Shown here piece by piece: positions 1 through 6,044 of a stretch of 13,871 bases of DNA; within the stretch, counting starts at the first letter, position 1, and each line of letters opens with the position of its first letter. Both the position numbers and the translations under genes were made by a program. Source of the DNA: Acidobacteria bacterium AH-259-G07 (GTDB lineage: Bacteria; Acidobacteriota; UBA6911; RPQK01; JADFOI01); NCBI GenBank assembly GCA_027717925.1, contig JALLON010000038.1:1-13871 (forward strand), given 5' to 3'. The notes beneath the pieces were generated by a model. That model made no database searches, was not told the DNA's origin, and was given only the letters and a program-made list of their open reading frames with translations.

Positions 1-2
1 AG

Positions 3-1577
3 GGCGATTTTGTATCCAATGATGCGGACTCGGACCTCGGGGGTGTCGAAGCCGGAACAGAGAGCATCTCTCCGCTAGGCTTATTCCTGCTACTGGCGTC
101 GATCTTTGTCGCTGCGGCATGCGGGATCGTGTACGAGCTTCTGGTGGGAAGTATTTCATCGTATTTTCTTGGCAACAGTGTTGAGCAGTATTCCCTGACG
201 ATTGGATTTTTTCTTTTCGCCATGGGCTTAGGCTCATGGGTCTCGCGTGCCATCCGCAGCAAACTCCTCAAGCGGCTGGTGGCGCTGGAAATTTGGCTTG
301 GGTTGTGCGGCGGGCTAACCGTTCCCATCTTGTACCTCGCCTATGCTTACACAGATGTTTACCAGTACCTCATGCTCGTTCTCATCCTGTTTATCGGAAC
401 GCTGATCGGACTCGAAATCCCTTTGCTGACCCGGATCCTACAGAGGTATGGGTCATTAAGGACCATCCTGTCGAATGTGCTTTCACTGGATTATGTGGGT
501 GCCCTAGTCGCGGCTGTGGTCTTCCCTTTCTTTTGCTTCCCAGTTCTCGGATCTCTTTACACCTCACTCCTTGCGGGTCTTTTGAACGTCCTGGTCGGCG
601 GGGCGATTCTTTTGGCCGCGTGGGCTCAGTTATCCTTCAAGGACCGGCAGTCACTTTTATTCCAGACGATCCTGGTCTCTGGTATTTTAGTCATGTTTGT
701 GGTTCAAGCGGATCCCTTAATCGAGCGGTGGGAAGACGCCCTTTACGAAGGCCAAGTGGTGTTCAGTGAGCAATCCAAATATCAGAAGATCGTGGTGACT
801 CGTTGGAAAAACGAAATCCGCCTCTTTCTTAATGAACATTTGCAATTTTCTTCCGTGGATGAATACCGCTATCATGAAGCGCTGGTTCATCCGGCCATGG
901 CCTTGTCCGCAAACCACAAACGCGTCCTCGTTGTTGGAGGTGGTGACGGGCTCGCCACCCGTGAAATTCTCAAATATTCTGACCTGGAACGGATTGACGT
1001 GGTGGACCTCGATCCGGTGATGACCACGTTAGCCAAGCGCAATCTCTATTTCACGGACTTGAACAAGAATTCATTGAGCTATCCTCAGGTTCACGTGACC
1101 AACGAGGATGCCTTTAGCTTCTTGCAAAGAGAGCACGAACCCTATTCGGTGGTTATTATTGATCTGCCGGATCCCCGGGAAGAAGCACTTTCCAAGCTAT
1201 ACTCGGTCGAAGCGTATAAGATGGTTCGCCGGCACCTCGCACCGGGAGGAGTCCTTGTCACGCAGGCCACCAGTCCGTATTATTCACGCCAAGCCTACTG
1301 GTGTATCGGAAAATCGATGGATGAAGCCGGCTTCCAAGTGCTCTCTTACCACGCTTATGTGCCTTCCTTCGGCGAATGGGGCTTCCATCTCGGGTCCCAG
1401 AAGCCGCTCGACGTTCAAAATATTGAGTTTACCGTGCCACTCCACTTCTTGAGTAAGGAGTTGTTTTTTTCCATGTTCCATTTTGATCCGGATATGGCTC
1501 GGGGTGAGGTCGACCCCAATAGCTTAGGAAGGCCTCGTCTTGTAAGATATTATCGCGAAGATTACCGCCGATGGTAA
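3..1577 (+). CDS. Membrane-bound spermidine-synthase-like aminopropyltransferase (5' partial)
   Basis: The frame is open from the first complete codon at position 3, so the gene begins before the window. A GTG at 129 is internal: it falls inside the first hydrophobic segment (about 81-150). About seven membrane segments fill roughly 80-720. A cytoplasmic spermidine synthase domain follows (about 720-1450). Visible signatures are the substrate-side DEYRYHEALVHPAM at about 859-900, the nucleotide motif VVGGGDG at about 930-950, the acidic VVDLDP at about 999-1016, and the catalytic-region motif IIDLPDP at about 1158-1178. The family moves an aminopropyl group from decarboxylated AdoMet to an amine. 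In membrane-anchored members the acceptor is not established. The downstream DUF4178 and DUF350 genes and the nearby speD fit a membrane polyamine module. The family call is firm; the substrate is inferred. Confidence 0.9.
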   Translation, partial: GDFVSNDADSDLGGVEAGTESISPLGLFLLLASIFVAAACGIVYELLVGSISSYFLGNSVEQYSLTIGFFLFAMGLGSWVSRAIRSKLLKRLVALEIWLGLCGGLTVPILYLAYAYTDVYQYLMLVLILFIGTLIGLEIPLLTRILQRYGSLRTILSNVLSLDYVGALVAAVVFPFFCFPVLGSLYTSLLAGLLNVLVGGAILLAAWAQLSFKDRQSLLFQTILVSGILVMFVVQADPLIERWEDALYEGQVVFSEQSKYQKIVVTRWKNEIRLFLNEHLQFSSVDEYRYHEALVHPAMALSANHKRVLVVGGGDGLATREILKYSDLERIDVVDLDPVMTTLAKRNLYFTDLNKNSLSYPQVHVTNEDAFSFLQREHEPYSVVIIDLPDPREEALSKLYSVEAYKMVRRHLAPGGVLVTQATSPYYSRQAYWCIGKSMDEAGFQVLSYHAYVPSFGEWGFHLGSQKPLDVQNIEFTVPLHFLSKELFFSMFHFDPDMARGEVDPNSLGRPRLVRYYREDYRRW

Positions 1578-1612
1578 TTAGGGGTGTTCTTTAATCGGAA
1601 GGAGATGGAAGG

Positions 1613-2164
1613 ATGGCATTTAAAAAATGGTTTGTTAGGGATAAAGAAGAAGACGCACCTGACCCATTGAAAGACTATAACTTGAACACCATGAGGATCG
1701 GTTACCTCGTGGATTACGATATGGAGACGTGGGAGGTCATCGGATGCAATAGTTACGATTATGATGGCTTCGTGACTGAGGAATGGGTTCTGAAGTGCAG
1801 TAACAAGGTAGCCTACCTTGAGCGGGCAGATAGTGACGGGGAAGTCACTTGGACACTGACGCAGAATATTTCCCCCAGGCAAATTTCCGAAGACGCCATT
1901 GATCATACTCTAGAATATGAAAATCCTCCCGAGTCGTTGACATACAACGGGCGGGGATATACTCTGACGGAAAGTGGAGGGGGCGTATTCCGTGAAAATG
2001 ACGAAGGCCCGGGCGAAGAATTCATCAGCTGGAGCTATTGCGACGATTCCGGAAAGCATGTGCTTTTCATTATTCAATGGGGAGAGCGGGATTTTAAGTC
2101 CGTTGCCGGGGAATACGTCGAGGAGTATCAGTTTACAAACATCCTTCCGAGAGGGAGCTTCTAA
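1613..2164 (+). CDS. DUF4178 domain protein
   Basis: This 183-residue soluble protein has no signal peptide or membrane segment. Residues about 25-165 match the DUF4178 pattern. It opens with RIGYLVDYDMETWEVIG, continues with the Y-D-Y-D-G-F and EEWVLK block, and has a second half with the YTLTESGGGVF turn and the ISWSYCDDSGKHVLFIIQW strand pair. The start is supported by a purine-rich GGAAGGAG/GGAAGG stretch just upstream. It lies 35 nt after the aminopropyltransferase gene on the same strand, so co-transcription is likely. DUF4178 proteins are commonly encoded beside DUF350, PspA-like and polyamine genes (the E. coli yjfK neighbourhood is one example), and their biochemical role is unknown. 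The family call rests on recognised motifs; envelope-stress involvement is inferred from context. Confidence 0.82.
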   Translation: MAFKKWFVRDKEEDAPDPLKDYNLNTMRIGYLVDYDMETWEVIGCNSYDYDGFVTEEWVLKCSNKVAYLERADSDGEVTWTLTQNISPRQISEDAIDHTLEYENPPESLTYNGRGYTLTESGGGVFRENDEGPGEEFISWSYCDDSGKHVLFIIQWGERDFKSVAGEYVEEYQFTNILPRGSF

Positions 2165-2226
2165 AAACTGGCCGCCAGAATCCATCTGGCAGGAGTTTTT
2201 GAAATAGCCAAAAGAGAATTTTAGAT

Positions 2227-3048
2227 ATGCGGTGTCCCGAGTGTGGGACGTACAATCCCATTTCAGCCAAGAGCTGCACGACATGCGGCCACAGCTTTGA
2301 ATCCCGCGGGGCGAAACAAGTCCCGGGAAGCTGGTCGCAGAACAACCCAGGCTGGACTACCTTGGGCGCGTTTCTGCTGGCGGTGGTCTTTCTGATGTGG
2401 TTGGCGGGTTGCTTTGTTTCCAGTCGTGATCCTGTTCCTACGTTAGCCGGGGAGCTTTCACGGTTCCCCGAATATTCGATTGTTGTGGATGATGTCGACG
2501 ACGGGCTTTTCCGAAACTATCTGAGGCTCAAGAGCACCTTCAGGGTCTCCGAGCCGGTTGGGGAGAAACCCTCTGAGGGAAAACCAGCGCAATTCGAGCA
2601 ACGGGTGGATACTTATACGGTCATCGATAGGATTGTGGGACGCTATGAAAAGTATGTCGGGATGGTGGTGGCATCAAAGACTCCCGATGGAAAGCTGAGC
2701 GGCTATGCCCAGGCCTATCCTCCCTTTTACCAGCATGTCGGTCACCCGCAGTACGGTCACTGGAGTTCGGGCGGTTTCTGGGTTTGGTACGGGCAGTATG
2801 CCTTCATGAGGAACATGCTGGGCGGGCACCGGGTCAGGCGGGATGATCACGACGCTTACGTTCGTTCCCGGAACCGCGGGCTGTCTTATTACGGCCCGCG
2901 GACCGGAGGGCGGCCCACATTCGGGGCTGATGGTGCCGTTACAGCAAGAACGAGGCCGTCCTTTTATCAGAAATACCAGTCCAAGCAGGCGAGCTTCCGG
3001 GCCAGAGCCGCGGGCCGGTCCGGTTTCAGCCGCCGGTTTGGAAAGTGA
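2227..3048 (+). CDS. Zinc-ribbon, single-pass membrane protein of unknown function
   Basis: The 273-residue product starts with a compact zinc ribbon (C3, C6, C17 and C20 in two CxxC pairs) and has one hydrophobic segment at about residues 44-64. A mixed region of about 150 residues follows, then an aromatic- and glycine-rich stretch (about 160-200, with HPQYGHWSSGGFWVWYGQYA). The basic tail is rich in Arg, Gly, Ser and Tyr. The layout suggests a cytoplasmic metal-binding head, a membrane anchor and a low-complexity tail on the far side. It sits between the DUF4178 and DUF350 genes with gaps of 62 and 33 nt, so it probably belongs to the same complex or pathway. I do not recognise a named family for the full protein. 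The start is followed immediately by the ribbon; its ribosome-binding site is weak. Confidence 0.8.
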   Translation: MRCPECGTYNPISAKSCTTCGHSFESRGAKQVPGSWSQNNPGWTTLGAFLLAVVFLMWLAGCFVSSRDPVPTLAGELSRFPEYSIVVDDVDDGLFRNYLRLKSTFRVSEPVGEKPSEGKPAQFEQRVDTYTVIDRIVGRYEKYVGMVVASKTPDGKLSGYAQAYPPFYQHVGHPQYGHWSSGGFWVWYGQYAFMRNMLGGHRVRRDDHDAYVRSRNRGLSYYGPRTGGRPTFGADGAVTARTRPSFYQKYQSKQASFRARAAGRSGFSRRFGK

Positions 3049-3081
3049 GCTGCAATCCATAGACGCGCGAGAGGTGAGGTT

Positions 3082-4140
3082 ATGAGGAACCTGTTGGCCT
3101 TTGTCGGTTTAGGACTTTTGCTGACCGTTTTGGGATTCAACAATTCGGGGTTAGCCGAGGACGCCCTACAACCCGTGCCGTTAAGTGAATCCACCGGCGT
3201 CGCCTCCGCTCAGGCACCTGTCAGCGTGCCAACGCCAGCGGTTTCCCTCACGGATACGCTCTACCTGATTGGCCAGTCCCTCTTTTACATCCTGGAAGCC
3301 TTCATTCTTTTCTGGTTTGCCAAACTCGCCTATTCCAAGCTGTACCGGCGTGTTGATTTGAATGCAGAACTCTTTACCCGGGACAACCAGGCGGTTGCGA
3401 TCTCCACGGTCGGCTACTACTTCGGAATCCTTCTCGCCTTCGGCGGCGCGGTGTCAGGCGAATCGCAGGGTTTGAGGGTCGATGTAGTGACGATTGCCAT
3501 CTACGGTTTTGCTTCGATCATCCTGATGCTTCTTGCAAGTTTTATGTGCGAAAAAGTCCTCTTGCCCGCATTCAACAACACGAAAGAGATTGTTGAGGAT
3601 AAGAACCTTGGGGTGGCATTTGTCGAAGCTGGCGTATACATCGCAAATGGCCTGATTATTCTGCGCGTCAGCCAGGGCGATGTGCAGGGGGCTCCCCCAT
3701 CGGCGTTGCTTACGCTTAGCGCTGTTGGATACAGTATCCTTGTCTTGATCGTTTTCTGGTTACTTGCACAAGTCGTCTTGATTATTGCTGGGCGGCTGTA
3801 CGACTTGATGACCTCTTACAAAATTCATGAACAGCTGGAAAGGGACAACGCCGCAGTGGGCCTAGCCTTCGGAGGCGCGCTTATCGGTATTGGTAATATC
3901 GTCAGCGTGGCGACCAGGGGCGACTTCACCGGTTGGAAGGATAGCCTGTCTCTGTTCGGAGCCGATGCGGCGTTTGGCTTCATCATGCTGTTCCTCGTCC
4001 ACAAATTGACCGACGCCTTGCTGGCGCCCGGTGTCACGCTCGCCGATGAGCAGATCCAGGAGAATCCGAACATTGGCGCAGGTCTTCTGGAAGCTTTTGG
4101 TTACGTCGGCGCTTCGATGTTAATAGTGTGGGCGGCCTGA
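3082..4140 (+). CDS. DUF350 family polytopic membrane protein, two tandem DUF350 repeats
   Basis: The 352-residue product begins with a signal-like segment (residues about 4-25) and a short Ala/Pro/Val-rich linker. About eight membrane helices follow in two DUF350 repeats (about 50-195 and 205-350). The repeats can be split again: four helices start with a similar acidic-Asn-small pattern (RDNQAVAIS, EDKNLGVAF, RDNAAVGLA, QENPNIGAG). This marks a fourfold array of two-helix units. The start follows a good GAGGTGAGG ribosome-binding site. It is the last gene of the + strand run, 33 nt after the zinc-ribbon gene. DUF350 proteins (E. coli YjfL is one) are found with polyamine and envelope-stress genes and lack an assigned activity. 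Another, single-unit DUF350 gene lies at 9124-9348. Confidence 0.87.
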   Translation: MRNLLAFVGLGLLLTVLGFNNSGLAEDALQPVPLSESTGVASAQAPVSVPTPAVSLTDTLYLIGQSLFYILEAFILFWFAKLAYSKLYRRVDLNAELFTRDNQAVAISTVGYYFGILLAFGGAVSGESQGLRVDVVTIAIYGFASIILMLLASFMCEKVLLPAFNNTKEIVEDKNLGVAFVEAGVYIANGLIILRVSQGDVQGAPPSALLTLSAVGYSILVLIVFWLLAQVVLIIAGRLYDLMTSYKIHEQLERDNAAVGLAFGGALIGIGNIVSVATRGDFTGWKDSLSLFGADAAFGFIMLFLVHKLTDALLAPGVTLADEQIQENPNIGAGLLEAFGYVGASMLIVWAA

Positions 4141-4351
4141 GTTCCCAGCCCATTCCTCCTTCCAAATTTCTAACGGCTTGGTCGCCAGGCGTCATGATGA
4201 TCACGGGCAGTCAGGATATTGTCTTTACCTGCATGCAAAAACGCACAGAATCCAGAAGCGGGTGATGAGCGCCTGCGCAGAGGCAGGAACCAATGACATC
4301 ACAAACCGCTCCAAGCTGCCCTTGCTTCCACCCCAAAATCAGTTAGGTTAG

Positions 4352-4528
4352 GCTAGAGGTTTTTCGGAGCTCGAGGATGAAATCGCTCGTTTTCTCGATA
4401 GGGCTATACTCTCTATGGAGGATGGAGGAGAGGCAAGAGTAAGCCCTCACGAGAAACTTAAGTTTCTCTACTCTATGTTATCGGTGACGGATCGAGTCCA
4501 GGAATCCAAGCAGAGGAAGAGGCACTGA
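4352..4528 (+). pseudogene. Orphan coding-like fragment (C-terminal remnant, unidentified)
   Basis: A 58-codon open frame between a TAG at 4349 and a TGA at 4526 has a protein-like composition. It has an acidic/hydrophobic helix (SELEDEIARFLDRAIL), a central EKLKFLYSMLS helix and a basic tail (KQRKRH). No start codon lies ahead of the first helix; the first ATG is at 4415 and would cut that helix off. It could be the tail of a gene truncated by the rearrangement that left the IS21-like repeats just downstream. I do not recognise the family, and chance coding is possible. Confidence 0.25.
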
Positions 4529-4604
4529 ACTAACCTACGGCCCAAAGCCTTTCAATAGACAAATCCAGAGCCCAGAACATCCCGAAAGGTTCGTGGAGTA
4601 TGAG

Positions 4605-4650
4605 TGGCCATTTGAAAATTCCCCAGTTTTTGGCCATGACTTTTCCCCCA
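4605..4650. repeat. IS21-like terminal direct repeats (orphan insertion-sequence end)
   Basis: Two similar blocks, one starting TGGCCATTTGAAAATTCCCC at 4605 and the other TGGCCATGACTTTTCCCCCA at 4631, repeat with a 26-base period. Multiple repeats of about 20 bp near each terminus are characteristic of IS21-family elements. No istA/istB gene and no partner end with this sequence occur in the window, so this would be a solo remnant. It lies directly downstream of speD's stop codon. Confidence 0.4.
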
Positions 4651-4680
4651 CAGCTAGCGCTGAAAACTTAAAGGCCGCTC

Positions 4681-5055
4681 TCACCGGGGCGCTCGCATCA
4701 GTGTCCGTACGTCAACAGCTTCGGCGCCTAGTTTTGCAACTAGGGTATCCACGACAGTGGCCGGATCGATACTGCCACAAGCGAAGATATCGAGCGCCAA
4801 ATAACCCCGTTCAGGGTAAGTGTGCACGGCCGCGTGAGATTCAGCCAAAATGATCAGAGCTGTCAATCCGCCGCCACCTTTAAGAAAATGGTGCTCGATG
4901 CTCTTGAGGCAATGAAACCCCTGCCGGCTCAGGGCCTCTTTCAATGCGTGCATGATTCGAGCTCCGTCGCGCAGCGTTTCGGCTGATATTCGCGTTAAAT
5001 CGGCAATCACGTGCTGCCCTACCGGTTCAGCTGTCAACTTTCTAGGTTCAGACAT
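4681..5055 (-). CDS. speD: S-adenosylmethionine decarboxylase proenzyme (pyruvoyl type)
   Basis: The 124-residue product is the usual size for the short bacterial/archaeal class. It makes decarboxylated AdoMet and CO2 from AdoMet. The proenzyme cleaves itself at Glu72-Ser73 in LAESHAAVHTYPE and converts Ser73 to the pyruvoyl cofactor. The partner residues His78 and Cys93 (FACGS) are at the expected +5 and +20 spacing, so the enzyme looks intact. I chose the ATG at 5055, which gives MSEPRKL then HVIADL, the normal family start. The frame extends back to a TTG at 5148, but that extension is not family-like and covers a leader hairpin. The gene faces the aminopropyltransferase/DUF350 run and supplies its expected donor substrate. 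Whether it is co-regulated with that run cannot be read from the sequence. Confidence 0.93.
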   Translation of the reverse strand: MSEPRKLTAEPVGQHVIADLTRISAETLRDGARIMHALKEALSRQGFHCLKSIEHHFLKGGGGLTALIILAESHAAVHTYPERGYLALDIFACGSIDPATVVDTLVAKLGAEAVDVRTLMRAPR

Positions 5056-5130
5056 AGATTGTCTTCTACCATATTGTGCTCTGTGTTTTCCACCCGACCA
5101 CTCGTGATGGGGCTCTTCTGCCAGGCTCTT

Positions 5131-5148
5131 TTGGGGTGGCAGCCCCAA
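5131..5148 (-). promoter_or_regulatory. Hairpin in the speD leader
   Basis: TTGGGG and CCCCAA pair perfectly around a 6-nt loop, about 75 nt upstream of the speD ATG. No T-tract follows on either strand, so it is not a classical terminator. It may be a leader structure. A chance 6-bp stem is possible. Confidence 0.25.
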
Positions 5149-5278
5149 GCGTGCAGAAACCTATATCTGAGCGTCAAGCCATGGCGGTGTTCGAGGAAGC
5201 CAGTAAAAATTCTCACACAGATTCACACACTGAGGCGCCAGAGAGAGAAAAGCGGTCGCTCTAACTTGTTGATAAAAC

Positions 5279-5322
5279 TGGTCGGGACGGCGAGATTCGA
5301 ACTCGCGACCCCCTGAACCCCA
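5279..5322 (-). tRNA. 3' half of tRNA-Pro(GGG), attachment-site remnant
   Basis: Read on the minus strand, this is tRNA positions 33 to 76. It has U33, anticodon GGG, the 3' half of the anticodon stem (TCAGG), a 5-nt variable loop (GGGTC), a perfect T arm (GCGAG-TTCGAAT-CTCGC), the acceptor half CGTCCCG, discriminator A and encoded CCA. G72 and A73 are bacterial tRNA-Pro identity features. The matching 5' parts (CCTGA stem and CGGGACG acceptor) are absent from the adjoining sequence at 5323-5400. A tRNA ending exactly at the anticodon loop is the scar left when an integrase recombines there. The orientation predicts the intact tRNA to the right, beyond the window, with the element starting at about 5323. 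Confidence 0.75.
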
Positions 5323-5716
5323 TTTATACACCTAGTGTTGAAACCATTGAACTTACTGGACTGGCACCCTGCGAGATGCGGCAAGACGCGGAATAAAAAC
5401 GCACTTTCTGCACCCTATCCGCACCCTGAGTTGCCACTCAGCACAGAGAAAATCTCTTTGCCGGGAATCCTGTTCCGATTAAGGGACTTGCGCAGTTTTG
5501 TGGTTGCGCCGAGATCGGGGATTGACCCTGGCAGTGGGTCGCCAGAGCTCGAAAACTACACTTCCCCTCTTTCCATCACAATTCCGGGGTGGCTCTGCTC
5601 GGGGAGCGTAGTCGAGCGATTGCCCGCATCGCCCGGGCCAGGAACGGGCGAACCACGGGCAAAAGGGGCCAGACCCTCAGAATAGCTGGGGCCATTCTAA
5701 CGTGCTGAAGCTGGAG
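5323..5716. other. Gene-free stretch next to the tRNA fragment
   Basis: About 390 bases hold no gene I can support. Near the tRNA fragment there are three GCACCCT copies. The rest includes a GC-rich segment with several CGGGC/GCCCG blocks (about 5590-5670) but no recognised RNA or protein. No integrase C-terminus is readable on either strand here. Confidence 0.5.
5364..5427. repeat. Three direct GCACCCT repeats beside the tRNA scar
   Basis: GCACCCT occurs at 5364, 5410 and 5421, all in the same orientation, 40-110 bases inside the presumed element end. Short direct repeats next to an attachment core are typical of integrase arm-type or excisionase sites, so that role is possible. Three 7-mers are weak evidence on their own. 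Confidence 0.25.
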
Positions 5717-5990
5717 TCACTCTCCCGTGGGCACCAGGCGCTTGAGTTCTTGAAACCAGTTGAGGACGAGGATCAATTCCGGCTGTGCTGAGGTCTCCTC
5801 TGCCCAATATTTCAGCATCAGGAACCGCTGGCCGTCGGGGGAAATGTCGTAGTTTCCACCGGGACCAGTCAAGTACCTTTACGTGAACAAGACCTCCCGG
5901 CTCCCGGCGATCAGTGGAGCGGTCCACGGCCACTTCTTCCCACGCCAAGATACTCGAAGACCAGTGGACAGCCTCCAAATTGACCTGAAG
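5717..5990 (-). pseudogene. C-terminal remnant of a TolB/WD40-repeat protein
   Basis: The minus strand reads RYLTGPGGNYDISPDGQRF, continues into a Q-P-E-L segment and ends LNWFQELKRLVPTGE before the stop at 5717. This is the characteristic C-terminus of PD40/TolB-like beta-propeller proteins, often fused to Ser/Thr kinases or winged-helix regulators. Immediately upstream the same frame gives PLIAGSREVLFT, also family-like, but an in-frame TAA at 5879-5881 interrupts it. Beyond about 5935 the similarity appears to move to another frame (WEEVAVDRST). No kinase or other propeller blades are present. The gene is therefore truncated, frameshifted and interrupted. The 5' limit given is approximate. 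Confidence 0.6.
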
Positions 5991-6044
5991 GACTGTCTAG
6001 ATCTTAGATCGTCAGGCAGCAAGGCAATGAATACGACCTCGAAG

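Larger units (their letters stand above)
4141..4680. other. Gene-free gap between the DUF350 gene and speD
   Basis: These 540 bases separate two convergent genes. I see no convincing full gene and no clear terminator hairpin with a T-tract. The stretch contains a coding-like fragment lacking a start (4352-4528) and a pair of IS21-like terminal repeats (4605-4650). It therefore looks like a rearrangement scar rather than a normal convergent spacer. Confidence 0.6.

Noticed and set aside
236..769. A 177-codon + strand frame inside the aminopropyltransferase gene
   Set aside because: Its composition (Arg/Pro/His rich) is that of a shifted reading of membrane-helix codons; the main frame has clear family motifs.
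129..1577. GTG 129 as the start of the aminopropyltransferase
   Set aside because: The frame is open to the window edge and GTG 129 cuts the first membrane helix, so the true start is upstream of the window.
4681..5148. A 155-residue speD starting at TTG 5148
   Set aside because: The extra 31 residues are not family-like, the start codon is weak and a hairpin lies there; the ATG at 5055 gives the normal class length.
5011..5316. A + strand open frame of about 100 codons ending in GTARFELATP
   Set aside because: The ending is the antisense translation of the tRNA-Pro 3' half, and the rest overlaps speD and its leader on the opposite strand.
5279..5400. An intact tRNA gene
   Set aside because: No CCTGA anticodon-stem half, D arm or CGGGACG acceptor half follows on the minus strand, so only positions 33-76 are present.
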